Origin: Companilactobacillus mishanensis
Lineage (GTDB): Bacteria; Bacillota; Bacilli; Lactobacillales; Lactobacillaceae
Reading direction: 5' to 3'
DNA: 64,000 nt
NCBI RefSeq assembly: GCF_003946505.1
Contig: NZ_RHON01000001.1
Span: 186,001-250,000 of the forward strand
In this document: in pieces, positions 18,044 through 26,867 of the stretch
How the letters are laid out: every line of letters begins with the position of its first letter
How positions within the stretch are numbered: position 1 is the first letter of the stretch
Translations under genes and position numbers: made by a program
The notes under the pieces: model-generated
What the model saw: only the letters and a program-made list of their open reading frames with translations
Told to the model about the DNA's origin: nothing
Databases searched by the model: none

Positions 18044-20506
18044 TTGGCTAACAATTCTCCTAAAATTCAAGATATCCCATTAGAAAAAATCATGGGAGAT
18101 CGTTTTGAGAGATATTCTAAATCTATTATTCAGGAAAGAGCCTTGCCAGATATTAGGGATGGTTTAAAACCTGTACAGAGAAGAATTTTATACTCAATGT
18201 TTTTAGACGGAAACACCTATGATAAAGGTTTTAGAAAATCTGCCAAAGGTGTTGGTAACGTCATGGGTAATTTTCATCCCCATGGTGATTCATCGATTTA
18301 CGAAGCTATGGTCCGTTTATCACAAGACTGGAAGTTACGTGCACCGTTGATAGAAATGCACGGTAATAATGGTTCAATGGACGGTGATCCACCTGCTGCC
18401 ATGCGTTATACCGAAGCAAGATTGAGTAAAATTTCAACAGAAATGCTGCGTGACATCAATAAAGACACAGTTGATGAAGAATGGAATTTTGATGATACAG
18501 AAAAGGAACCAAAAGTTCTTCCTGCTAGGTTTCCTAATCTTTTAGTCAATGGTGCCACCGGAATTTCAGCTGGTTATGCTACGGAAATTCCACCACATAA
18601 TTTGGCTGAGGTCATTGAGGCTACGATCAAACTCATTGATGATCCTGATGCAACATTGGATGATCTAATGAAAATAGTTAAGGGTCCTGATTTCCCAACC
18701 GGAGGAATTTTGCAAGGAGCAAGTGGTATACGTGAAGCTTATGAAACTGGTCGTGGAAAAGTATTTTTGAGATCCAAGACTTCTATTGAGAATTTACGTG
18801 GTCACAAATCTCAAATTATTATTACTGAAATTCCATATGAAGTTAATAAGGCTGTTCTGGTCAAGAAGATGGATGAAGTTCGTGTCCTTAAAAAAGTTGA
18901 AGGTATTGCGGAAGTCCGTGATGAAAGTGATCGACAAGGACTTTCAATCGTTGTTGAACTAAAGCGTGACGTTGATGCACAAGGAATTCTTAATTACTTA
19001 TTGAAGAATACTGATCTTCAAATTTCGTATAACTTTAACATGGTTGCAATTGCTGATATGAGACCACAACAAGTTGGTCTTGTACAAATGTTAACTGAAT
19101 ACGTTCATCATCAAGAAGAAGTCGTATTGCGTCGTTCGAAGTTCGACTTGGACAAAGCAAAGAAACGTCTTCATATTGTTGAAGGTTTGATCAAAGCTCT
19201 TTCGATATTGGACAAAGTTATTAAGACAATTCGTGCAAGTAAAAATAAATCCGATGCTAAGAATAATTTAGTTAAAGAATATAAATTTACAGAACCACAA
19301 GCAGAAGCTATCGTTTCTTTACAACTTTATCGTTTGACTAATACCGACGTTACTGAGTTGGAAAAAGAAGATAAAGAACTCAAAGACCAAATCGAAAAAT
19401 TGAACAAAATTATCAATAACCACGATACATTAATGAATGTTATCAAAACGGAATTACAAGAAGTTCACGATACATATGGTGATAAGAGACGTACCAAGAT
19501 CGAAGCAAAAGTTGCTGAAATCGAAGTTGACACTCGTGTCATGGTTGCTAGTGAAGATGTTCGAGTATTAGTCAGTCATGATGGCTATGTAAAACGTTCA
19601 AGTTTAAGATCTTATCAAGCCTCAGATCCAAGTGATAATGGACTTAAGGATGAAGATTATCCAATCTTAGATGTGGAAGCTAATACTTTGAATCATATCT
19701 TTATTTTTACCGATAAAGGTAACCTGATCTATCGTCAAATTTTTGAATTAGATGATAATCGATGGAAAGATACAGGCTCGCATTTGTCGCAAGATATTGG
19801 TTTAGCTAATGACGAATCTATTTTGAAAGCGTTCGTCTTTGAAAGTTTGAAGAATGACGGAACTTTCGTTATGGGTACAGACGATAATTATGTTAAACAA
19901 GTATCATTTGAAGACCTATTGCCTGGTCGAACATATAAATCTAGAGCCAGTCGATATATTAAATTGAAGGCGTCAACTGATAACGTTATTAATATCGAGT
20001 ACTTCCCAACTAGTGTTGCAGAGAACAAATTGATGTATGTCTTTACGACTCATTCATATGCGTCTGCGTTCCCACTTTCAGAAATCCCAATTGTTGGAAG
20101 TAAAGCTGTCGGAGTTAAATTTGTCAGTTTGAAATCTGATGATGAAATCGCAGGCTACTTTATTGAAGACAAGAACAATACTGATGATCGAATTGCTTTA
20201 TTGACCCAACGTGGTTCATACAAGCAAATGAAATTATCAGAGATTCCGATTACAAGTCGTGCTAGACGTGGTGTATTGACATTGCGTGAACTCAAGACTT
20301 CGCCACATCGTATTAAATTAGTAACTGATATTACCGGTAAAGAACAACTTGTTGTTGTTACGGATACCAATAATGAATTGATTATTGATCAAAAAGGTCA
20401 CCAAGACGCTGACAGGTATTCAAATGGATCATTTATTTTAGACCCTGAAACTGACGGTATACCAGTACGGTTTGAGAAAAAAGATATAACAAATCCGGAA
20501 TCATAA
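18044..20506 (+). CDS. parC: DNA topoisomerase IV subunit A
   Basis: ParC carries the DNA-cleaving Tyr122 (AAMRYTEARLS). The quinolone-resistance region reads HPHGDSSIYEAMVR with Ser83 and Glu87, the usual susceptible-type residues. The C-terminal beta-pinwheel is present (820 residues in total). The TTG start at 18044 has AGGTG 7 bp upstream, and the protein starts ANNSPKIQD after Met. Together with parE it forms the topoisomerase IV operon. Confidence 0.96.
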   Translation: MANNSPKIQDIPLEKIMGDRFERYSKSIIQERALPDIRDGLKPVQRRILYSMFLDGNTYDKGFRKSAKGVGNVMGNFHPHGDSSIYEAMVRLSQDWKLRAPLIEMHGNNGSMDGDPPAAMRYTEARLSKISTEMLRDINKDTVDEEWNFDDTEKEPKVLPARFPNLLVNGATGISAGYATEIPPHNLAEVIEATIKLIDDPDATLDDLMKIVKGPDFPTGGILQGASGIREAYETGRGKVFLRSKTSIENLRGHKSQIIITEIPYEVNKAVLVKKMDEVRVLKKVEGIAEVRDESDRQGLSIVVELKRDVDAQGILNYLLKNTDLQISYNFNMVAIADMRPQQVGLVQMLTEYVHHQEEVVLRRSKFDLDKAKKRLHIVEGLIKALSILDKVIKTIRASKNKSDAKNNLVKEYKFTEPQAEAIVSLQLYRLTNTDVTELEKEDKELKDQIEKLNKIINNHDTLMNVIKTELQEVHDTYGDKRRTKIEAKVAEIEVDTRVMVASEDVRVLVSHDGYVKRSSLRSYQASDPSDNGLKDEDYPILDVEANTLNHIFIFTDKGNLIYRQIFELDDNRWKDTGSHLSQDIGLANDESILKAFVFESLKNDGTFVMGTDDNYVKQVSFEDLLPGRTYKSRASRYIKLKASTDNVINIEYFPTSVAENKLMYVFTTHSYASAFPLSEIPIVGSKAVGVKFVSLKSDDEIAGYFIEDKNNTDDRIALLTQRGSYKQMKLSEIPITSRARRGVLTLRELKTSPHRIKLVTDITGKEQLVVVTDTNNELIIDQKGHQDADRYSNGSFILDPETDGIPVRFEKKDITNPES

Positions 20507-20584
20507 TGATATTGGGGTAATTTTTATAGTATGATTACTTATAGAAATGATAATATCTTTTTGTAACTGGAAGGAGTGATTTTT

Positions 20585-21538
20585 TTGTTGGATGAAAAGG
20601 CAAGACGTGTATTTAGTTCAAAGGCTTTGAATTACTTTGATGAGCTTTCAAAGAACATGAGTTATACAAAAACGGCTCAGTCATTAGGTATTACGCAACC
20701 AGCTCTGACGCAACAAATCAAAAAAATTGAGAAGGTCGTTGGTGCACCATTATTTTATAGTGTCGGTAAAAAGATCTATTTGACCGATGCAGGTACTTCT
20801 TTGTTAAGTGCAACACATGAAATATTTAATGTCATCAATACAGTGACCGATCAAATTCAACAAAATTCCTCTGACAGTTCCGGAACCATTAGTATTGGAA
20901 TACTTGCAACTGTGGAATCCAAAGTAATTGAGGATTTTATTGTTGAGTTCAATCGCATCAATCCAAATATTGAAATTGATTTGATTCTCCTGAATAGACG
21001 TGAGATTTGGGATGAAATTGAAAATAACAAGATTGATTTGGCTATTATGTATTTACCAGATAATATTATTAAAAACTGGAAATCGTATAAGTCAAAGAAG
21101 ATCATTAATGATAACATTATGTTGATACATAATAATGAAAAGATATTCAAGAAGGGTAAAGCAACTTACAAAGAAGCTATTTCCAATCCTTGGGTAGCAT
21201 ATCTAAGAGGTTATTACTTTACTGACTTGATGATAGAGAAGTTCAAGAACTCACTTGTAGATCCACCAAAAGTGGTTGCAAGATTCTCATCACCATATCA
21301 GTTACTAAAATTTGTTCAAGATTCAGATGGTATATTTACCGGATTACCACTAAGTTTTTGTTTAGCTCATGAATCTATGATCAAATATCACCAAACACCT
21401 CTAGAACCAGCTATTTCTAGTGAATTGACTTTTGTCTTCAGAGAAGATAAAGATAAAATTCCACGTATCAAGGAATTCTTCGCAGAATGGGATAGTTTCT
21501 TGAGTAAGACAAGCTATATCGATAGATTGAAATCTTAG
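20585..21538 (+). CDS. LysR-family transcriptional regulator
   Basis: The N-terminal winged helix-turn-helix is clear: [20 protein letters not shown] followed by [21 protein letters not shown] type-2 periplasmic-binding-like effector domain follows from about residue 90. The start is set to TTG 20585: AAGGAG at 20571-20576 is 8 bp upstream, whereas the longer GTG start at 20576 would overlap that site. It lies between parC and ppaC in the same direction. The target genes and effector are unknown. Confidence 0.88.
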   Translation: MLDEKARRVFSSKALNYFDELSKNMSYTKTAQSLGITQPALTQQIKKIEKVVGAPLFYSVGKKIYLTDAGTSLLSATHEIFNVINTVTDQIQQNSSDSSGTISIGILATVESKVIEDFIVEFNRINPNIEIDLILLNRREIWDEIENNKIDLAIMYLPDNIIKNWKSYKSKKIINDNIMLIHNNEKIFKKGKATYKEAISNPWVAYLRGYYFTDLMIEKFKNSLVDPPKVVARFSSPYQLLKFVQDSDGIFTGLPLSFCLAHESMIKYHQTPLEPAISSELTFVFREDKDKIPRIKEFFAEWDSFLSKTSYIDRLKS

Positions 21539-21563
21539 TGATAAAGAGAGGGAGACTTTTAAC

Positions 21564-22499
21564 ATGGCAAAAGAAAAAGAATTAGTTTTTGGTCACAAAA
21601 ATCCAGATACAGATGCTGTCGTTGCAGCAATTTCATACTCACATTATCAAAATGAATTAGGTTTTAATACTGAAGCTGTTGCTTTAGGCGAACCTAATGA
21701 AGAAACAAAATTTGTTTTTGATAAATTTGATTACAAATATCCACGAGTAATTAGTGCTGCAAATGGTGAAGTCAAAAAAGTTATGTTAGTTGACCATAAC
21801 GAAAGTCAACAAAGTCTTGATGACATTGCTGATTTGGAAGTTACTCATGTTGTTGATCATCATAGAATTGCTAACTTCACTACTGATTTACCACTATATT
21901 ACCGTGCTGAACCACTTGGTTGTACAAGTACAATTTTGTGGAAGATGTACAATGAACAAAAACTTGAAATTCCTGGAAATCTTGCTGGTTTAATGGCATC
22001 TGCAATTATTTCAGATACTCTCTTATTAAAATCACCAACTACAACTGACCAAGATAAAGCAGCATTGAAGAGTCTTGCTGAAACTGCTGGAATTGATTAC
22101 GAATCATATGGTTTGGACATGCTAAAAGCTGGAACAAACTTAGATAGTAAATCAACTAAAGAATTGATTGATATGGATGCCAAGAGTTTTGAAATGAATG
22201 GCAAGAATGTTCGTATTGCTCAAGTAAATACTGTTGATGTCGACGATACTTTGAAACGTGAATCTGAATTTGTTAAAGAAATTACTTCTGAAAACAAAGA
22301 TAACAATTACAGCTTATTTGTATTATTGATTACAAATATCCTTACAAGTGATACAACTGGTTTGATTATTGGTGAAGATGATGCTGTTGCCAAGTTTGAA
22401 AAAGCATTAGATACAAAAGTTTCAGATAATAAGGCTGCATTACCTGGCGTTGTTTCACGTAAGAAGCAAGTTGTACCACCATTGAACGAAGCTTTTTAG
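21564..22499 (+). CDS. ppaC: manganese-dependent inorganic pyrophosphatase
   Basis: This family II DHH-type pyrophosphatase hydrolyses PPi to phosphate. [11 protein letters not shown] holds the first metal ligands, VDHNES the second, and [10 protein letters not shown] the DHH motif; the C-terminal DHHA2 domain has the substrate Arg-Lys pair [10 protein letters not shown]. It has 311 residues. The start follows GAGAGGGAGACTTTTAAC. No strong terminator is seen before the promoter of the next gene, whose leader hairpin could also end this transcript. Confidence 0.97.
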   Translation: MAKEKELVFGHKNPDTDAVVAAISYSHYQNELGFNTEAVALGEPNEETKFVFDKFDYKYPRVISAANGEVKKVMLVDHNESQQSLDDIADLEVTHVVDHHRIANFTTDLPLYYRAEPLGCTSTILWKMYNEQKLEIPGNLAGLMASAIISDTLLLKSPTTTDQDKAALKSLAETAGIDYESYGLDMLKAGTNLDSKSTKELIDMDAKSFEMNGKNVRIAQVNTVDVDDTLKRESEFVKEITSENKDNNYSLFVLLITNILTSDTTGLIIGEDDAVAKFEKALDTKVSDNKAALPGVVSRKKQVVPPLNEAF

Positions 22500-22552
22500 T
22501 AAAAATTTAGTTTAACATTAGTAAATTTATTTTATAAAGTTAACCGTTTACA

Positions 22553-22581
22553 TTGAAAACGCTAACTTGCTCTTGTATAAT
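22553..22581 (+). promoter_or_regulatory. promoter with overlapping cre-like site
   Basis: TTGAAA (22553-22558), a 17-bp spacer and TATAAT (22576-22581) form a strong promoter. TGAAAACGCTAACT at 22554-22567 matches the CcpA cre consensus TGWAANCGNTNWCA except at its last base and overlaps the -35, implying catabolite repression of the sugar transporter downstream. Confidence 0.65.
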
Positions 22582-22593
22582 ATCTTTATCATC

Positions 22594-22626
22594 AAAACTG
22601 CTGGGTGTTTTGACCCAGCAGTTTTT
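22594..22626 (+). terminator. terminator or attenuator hairpin in transporter leader
   Basis: AAAACTGCTGGGT pairs perfectly with ACCCAGCAGTTTT over 13 bp with a 6-nt loop and T run. It starts only about 6 nt after the predicted transcription start of the promoter at 22553 and lies before the transporter. It could end ppaC transcripts, attenuate the transporter, or both. Confidence 0.8.
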
Positions 22627-22664
22627 ATGTTGTTATTCTTGTTAAATATAAAAGGGGTTATACA

Positions 22665-23558
22665 ATGAGTGCTATAAATATTTTGATCGGCTTAATGCCG
22701 ATGATAGGTTGGGGTGTCTTCCCCGTCCTAACTGGTTATTTTGGTGGAAAGCCAGTTAACCAAATTATTGGTGCCACATATGGTACCTTGATAGCTGCTA
22801 TTCTTGTGGCATTATTCCGTCAAACACCAATGTTAGGTGGAAAGGCCTTTCTTTACACATTCTTATCCGGTGCCTGTTGGTCTATTGGGCAAATTCTTGT
22901 TTTCTATGCGTTTACTGAAATGGGAGTTTCTCGTACGATGCCTATATCAACTGGATTCCAGTTGATTGGTGCATCTTTATGGGGTGTCTTTGTTCTTGGA
23001 GAATGGTCATCAGCTACTGCTAAGATGTTAGGCTTCTTCGCAATCTTACTTATTATTGTTGGTGTTTACTTTACGACTTATACAGAAAATAAGTCACAAA
23101 ATAAGGGTGGATCAAACGCCTTAAAAGGAGTTCTTCTTGTACTTTGTGCTGAAGCTGGTTATTTAGGATATTCAGCTTTTCCGCAAATTAAAAGTATCAA
23201 GATTGATGGATTCCAAGCCTTCTTGCCACAAGCTTTAGGTATGGCAGTTGTCGCTACTATCTTTGCTATTGCTACTAAAGGTAATCGCCAATCTAAACCA
23301 TTTAGAACTAAGAGTTCATATACAAACATCATCAGTGGTTTCTTCTTCGCTTTTGCTGCTTTGACATACTTGATCTCAGCTCGTCCAGAAGTTAACGGAC
23401 TAGCAACTGGTTTTACACTTTCACAAATGAACGTTATTCTAGCAACACTTGGTGGAATTTACGTACTACATGAAAGCAAAACTAGAAAAGAAATGGTTGC
23501 CGTATTATCTGGACTTGCCTTAGTTGTTGTCGCAGGTGTAATTACAGCATTCTTATAA
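22665..23558 (+). CDS. GRP-family sugar uptake protein (GlcU/RbsU-like)
   Basis: This 297-residue protein has about ten hydrophobic segments in the DMT-like arrangement of the glucose/ribose uptake family. The N-terminal LIGLMPMIGWGVFPV, GGKPVNQIIGATYGT and ISTGFQLIGASLWGVFVLGEW blocks are typical. It probably mediates proton-linked, non-PTS uptake of glucose or ribose; the sugar cannot be read from the sequence. AAAGGGG precedes the ATG. The cre-like site over its promoter agrees with a carbohydrate role. Confidence 0.88.
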   Translation: MSAINILIGLMPMIGWGVFPVLTGYFGGKPVNQIIGATYGTLIAAILVALFRQTPMLGGKAFLYTFLSGACWSIGQILVFYAFTEMGVSRTMPISTGFQLIGASLWGVFVLGEWSSATAKMLGFFAILLIIVGVYFTTYTENKSQNKGGSNALKGVLLVLCAEAGYLGYSAFPQIKSIKIDGFQAFLPQALGMAVVATIFAIATKGNRQSKPFRTKSSYTNIISGFFFAFAALTYLISARPEVNGLATGFTLSQMNVILATLGGIYVLHESKTRKEMVAVLSGLALVVVAGVITAFL

Positions 23559-23580
23559 AATAAAAATAGAATATAACATT

Positions 23581-23618
23581 AAAAAAGGCCGGCAGATAAA
23601 ATCTGTCAGCCTTTTTAC
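23581..23618. terminator. bidirectional terminator
   Basis: AAAAAAGGCCGGCAGAT and ATCTGTCAGCCTTTTT form an imperfect stem with A/T runs on both sides, after the transporter stop. It could serve both the + strand transporter and minus-strand RNA coming from the LOG gene. Confidence 0.75.
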
Positions 23619-23624
23619 TTCTAT

Positions 23625-23763
23625 CCAATAATGTGGGGGATTTCATCTTCGACATGTTAGTGATGAGTCTAACAATTGAATGAAGAAGAAATCTAAGGAG
23701 TGTCAAATAGGGAAATCACCAATACCTATCTGACACCATAATAATAATTCCATTGTAGATTGG
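23625..23763. ncRNA. possible structured RNA element (three-way junction)
   Basis: Two long imperfect hairpins lie side by side. GATTTCATCTTC (23639-23650) pairs with 23682-23693 (11 of 12), with an inner TGTTAG/CTAACA stem. GTGTCAAATAGG (23700-23711) pairs with CCTATCTGACAC (23725-23736; 11 of 12). CCAAT..GTGG at 23625-23636 can pair with CCAT..ATTGG at 23750-23763 to close a three-way junction. It fills the gap between two genes that end towards each other. The strand and class are unknown, and it could be a 3'UTR structure or a non-autonomous repeat. Confidence 0.4.
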
Positions 23764-23782
23764 TGTAAATTTTTTTGCATAT

Positions 23783-24355
23783 TTATTTATTTGTATATTC
23801 ACGTCGCTCAGGAACAACATAAGATTCGATGAAATGTCCAATTTCAGCCAGAGAATCTGAAAATAGTAATGTGTCCTTTGCACTTTGATCCATAAAACCT
23901 TCAGTTATCATTTGGTTGTACATCGCTTCTAGCGAATCATAATAATGGTTAACATTAAAGTATGCACATGCATTATCATTTTCACCGATACGAGTCCATG
24001 AGAAGGCATCTGACATTTCCTCAAGAGTTCCTGGTCCACCAGGAAGGGCGATACTTGCAAACGAATCCGCCAGCATTTCTTCTTTTCTAATATCTATATT
24101 ATCAACGATATCGATTTTTGAAATTCGTTCATGTGTTAATTCTCGATCCGCCAAATCTTTGGTGATAATCCCATGAACATACCCACCATCATCGATGACC
24201 GTATCTGCAATTACTCCCATGAGTCCATATTTTCCACCACCATAAGTTAGTCCATATCCATTCTTAACTATCCAGTGACCTAGATCTTCAGCTGACTTTT
24301 GGTAAATATCTTTATTTCCAGTGGATGCTCCACAATAAACTGCAATATTTTTCAT
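23783..24355 (-). CDS. LOG family protein
   Basis: This 190-residue Rossmann-like protein of the TIGR00730/LOG family is related to cytokinin-riboside-phosphate phosphoribohydrolases. GGGKYGLMGVIADTV and LPGGPGTLEEMSDAFSW (the PGGxGTxxE signature) are intact. In bacteria the substrate is probably a nucleoside 5'-monophosphate or the role is unclear. It is transcribed alone; the convergent end carries the structured element at 23625-23763. Confidence 0.9.
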   Translation of the reverse strand: MKNIAVYCGASTGNKDIYQKSAEDLGHWIVKNGYGLTYGGGKYGLMGVIADTVIDDGGYVHGIITKDLADRELTHERISKIDIVDNIDIRKEEMLADSFASIALPGGPGTLEEMSDAFSWTRIGENDNACAYFNVNHYYDSLEAMYNQMITEGFMDQSAKDTLLFSDSLAEIGHFIESYVVPERREYTNK

Positions 24356-24423
24356 TCGTTTGAATCCAACTTTCGTGGTTAATACTTACTATTTTAATAC
24401 AAAATAATATATATGGAGCAACA

Positions 24424-24451
24424 AAAAAAGCATATCTGAAATATGCTTTTG
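24424..24451 (-). terminator. terminator after secreted protein 24462
   Basis: AAAGCATAT (24427-24435) pairs with ATATGCTTT (24441-24449), with the A run becoming a T run on the minus strand. It sits just past the stop at 24462. Confidence 0.8.
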
Positions 24452-24461
24452 ATGAGATAAA

Positions 24462-25346
24462 TTATTTAACATTGATGGTTCTAGTTAGGATCAATCGTCC
24501 GCCAGAGTATCTAATATTGGCATCACCATTGTTCCCAACGATTTTCTTATTGTTGGCAAAGTCACCAAGTTGAGCTTGGCTCATACCAGCAACTTTGAAG
24601 TAAATACTTTGTGTGTATGTACCAGCAGCTAGTTGTCCTCTAAGTGAACTAATTTCAGTTTTCTTACCGTCTAAGTAAACACTACTTACAGGATCCAAAT
24701 CTGTTGCTTGATAAGTTGCACCTGTAGTTTCGTCTTTGATTGAGATACTAGGAAGTAGGTAAGAGTTAGTGAATGCATTTGAGGTAACAGGTGTGCTGTA
24801 ATTTGTTGTAGCATTATAGTTTACGCTTAATTGTTCTGAAGGAGCTGGGACGTGAATAGTGATAGGTTGTTCTCTAAGGACTTGTCCACTGTTAAATACA
24901 TTCAATACTTGAAGTTTAAGATTGGCTGTACCACCATTTTTCTTCAAATCAGGAATTACTGTATATTGAAGATTACCAAAATCATCATCGGCAGGGCTCA
25001 ATCTGTATAGAAAGTATCCTGTTAGCCATGAATTTCTGGCACTTTTGGCATATGCAACGTTTGCTGCACCAAGCCATGTTGTCATATCACGAGACATGAA
25101 TTGGTCATATGTACGATAGTATCCATCTGTTTCAGCAGGTAGGTCATAATTTGGAATAGTGATATCTGATTTCAGTCCAGCCAAATATTGGTCTGCGTAG
25201 TCTACTGGGAACATTTGATTGGTTGAGTCGCCATTGTTATTCGAAGTTGTAGCAGCATTGGCACTATTGAAAGGAATAGCACTTATGGCAACTAATGATA
25301 TACCTAATAAAACAGTAATTTTTTTAATGATATTTTTCTTAAACAT
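24462..25346 (-). CDS. secreted protein of unknown function
   Basis: I do not recognise this 294-residue protein. It has a clear signal peptide: MFKKNIIKK, a hydrophobic core ITVLLGISLVAISA and a likely cleavage after SANA. The mature part is rich in Thr, Asn, Ser and Tyr with no Cys, which suggests beta-strand-rich extracellular folding. No LPxTG, GW or LysM motif is seen. A -10-like TATAAT is at 25382-25387. It is monocistronic with its own terminator. A WxL-like or adhesin-like surface role is possible but unproven. Confidence 0.75.
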   Translation of the reverse strand: MFKKNIIKKITVLLGISLVAISAIPFNSANAATTSNNNGDSTNQMFPVDYADQYLAGLKSDITIPNYDLPAETDGYYRTYDQFMSRDMTTWLGAANVAYAKSARNSWLTGYFLYRLSPADDDFGNLQYTVIPDLKKNGGTANLKLQVLNVFNSGQVLREQPITIHVPAPSEQLSVNYNATTNYSTPVTSNAFTNSYLLPSISIKDETTGATYQATDLDPVSSVYLDGKKTEISSLRGQLAAGTYTQSIYFKVAGMSQAQLGDFANNKKIVGNNGDANIRYSGGRLILTRTINVK

Positions 25347-25431
25347 CGTAATATAACCCCTCTATGATTATTAATAGTAATATTATAATTCAAATTCAAT
25401 AATATTTCTTTGTAGATAACATAATAACATA

Positions 25432-26283
25432 TTACATTTTGAAGTCAGACTCTCTTAAAACTCGTCGGTAGTAAAGTAGTGAAGATGTACTCATGTTATT
25501 AATAAATTTTAATTGAAAGTCAGATGGTTCCTGCGCACTTAAAGTAATTAATACAAATGTTGTATAAAGTTTTTTCGGTGTCAGATCTAACTTCAATATT
25601 TCACTATCATTTTTAAGATTTCGATGGAGTGCAGAAACACTCAAAAGTGGAGATTTAGCACCTTTGTTTCGACTTAAAAACAAATTTCCATTATTCCAAA
25701 AATCCGCGTATGGTTTGATAAAAGTGTGATAGATTGAAATGAACTTTCGCTCATCAGTTGAGAAGGATAGGTTTTGAAATTCTGAATAAAAGCCTTCTGA
25801 TAATGCCTCTTGATAAGTGTATCCCTTTGATATGATCAATATCAGTAGTAGTGTATAAACGTTCAAATCTTCATCGGATAAATATTTCGGAAGATTTTCA
25901 AATACTTCTGTTGGAAAATTTTCCTGAGCCTTGACCGTTAAACTATTGACGTTCATTGTAGGAATTTCCAGATTCTTTTTGACTGAGAAGAGATATTTAA
26001 AATATACGTTCAAATTACTCAAAACTTTGTTGATGGTACTAGGACTAAGCTGAAGGTTACTATCGAGAAAATTCTTAAATGATCGGATATCTTCTTCATG
26101 GATTTCTTTCACATCTTCAGAAACCTTAAAATCAGCATTATGTTCGATCATATAATCGAAAAAGTCATGCAGTGAATTTAAGTATTCAGTATGAGCTCGG
26201 TCGGAAATTTTTCTAGTTTTTAAATAGGCATTAAAACCTGTAATATAAGGTATTTTTGTCATATTTTCCTCACTTTGTAACAT
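25432..26283 (-). CDS. tyrosine-recombinase-like protein lacking catalytic residues
   Basis: This 283-residue protein has the phage-integrase N-terminal SAM-like domain (YLNSLHDFFDYMIEHN, LSPSTINKVLSNLNVYFKYL). The following region aligns with a recombinase catalytic domain, but the usual TGxR becomes SKGYT, the HxLRHTFAT box becomes PKKLYTTFVL, and LGHxS becomes NNMSTSS; only a possible Tyr in LLYYRRV remains. It is probably a DNA-binding protein without strand-transfer activity, like RipX/XerD-like pseudo-recombinases. It is preceded by no integrase-type att sites that I can see. Confidence 0.7.
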   Translation of the reverse strand: MLQSEENMTKIPYITGFNAYLKTRKISDRAHTEYLNSLHDFFDYMIEHNADFKVSEDVKEIHEEDIRSFKNFLDSNLQLSPSTINKVLSNLNVYFKYLFSVKKNLEIPTMNVNSLTVKAQENFPTEVFENLPKYLSDEDLNVYTLLLILIISKGYTYQEALSEGFYSEFQNLSFSTDERKFISIYHTFIKPYADFWNNGNLFLSRNKGAKSPLLSVSALHRNLKNDSEILKLDLTPKKLYTTFVLITLSAQEPSDFQLKFINNMSTSSLLYYRRVLRESDFKM

Positions 26284-26350
26284 TTACAGTATACAGTATG
26301 TCAAAGTTATCTAATCACTAGTCGTATAAGTTTATAAATATTGTAAACAT

Positions 26351-26383
26351 TAAAAAGCACACTTCTGCTAAAGAAGTGTGCTT
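26351..26383 (-). terminator. terminator of the MurNAc operon
   Basis: AAGCACACTTCT (26355-26366) pairs perfectly with AGAAGTGTGCTT (26372-26383), with A residues on the left that become a T run in the minus-strand RNA. It lies just past the PTS IIA gene. Confidence 0.9.
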
Positions 26384-26387
26384 CTCT

Positions 26388-26867
26388 TTATAGAATTGCT
26401 GTTTGAACTGTATCACCTGAATTGACCGTCTTGGTATCTACTGGTGACATCTTTGAAACAGAATCCATATTAGAAACAATCGTGATTACTGTGGTCTTTT
26501 TACCACTATTGACGATTTCGTCTAGATCCATGTTTCCTAAGCTTTGTCCGGATTCGATTGAGTCTCCTTCATTTACCGTGATCTCAAATGGTTTGCCATT
26601 TAATTCAACTGTATCTAAACCTAGATGCAGCATGATTTCAAGTCCATTCTTTGTTGAAATCATCAGGGCGTGTTTAGTTGGAAAAACTGATTCGACTTTT
26701 CCGGATACAGGAGAAACAATCTTCCCATCAGAAGGTTCGACAGCAAATCCATCTCCCATCATTTTTTGTGAGAAAACTTGATCATCCACCTTTTCTAGAG
26801 GTATAAGTTTGCCATTAACTGGCGCTACTAGTTCATCTGATTTATGCTTTTTTGAAAATAATCCCAT
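26388..26867 (-). CDS. PTS glucose-type EIIA domain protein
   Basis: This stand-alone IIA domain of the glucose (Crr) family has 159 residues. The phosphorylated His is His81 in MLHLGLDTVEL, with the supporting His66 in TKHALM 15 residues before, as in E. coli IIA-Glc. It overlaps the RpiR gene by one base and is the last gene of the operon. The IIBC gene upstream lacks a IIA domain, so this protein probably donates phosphate to it. Confidence 0.92.
   Translation of the reverse strand: MGLFSKKHKSDELVAPVNGKLIPLEKVDDQVFSQKMMGDGFAVEPSDGKIVSPVSGKVESVFPTKHALMISTKNGLEIMLHLGLDTVELNGKPFEITVNEGDSIESGQSLGNMDLDEIVNSGKKTTVITIVSNMDSVSKMSPVDTKTVNSGDTVQTAIL

Noticed and set aside
25432-26283. Active phage integrase with an integrated element nearby
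   Set aside because: Catalytic residues are missing, there is no tRNA or att-like repeat, and neighbouring genes are not phage genes.
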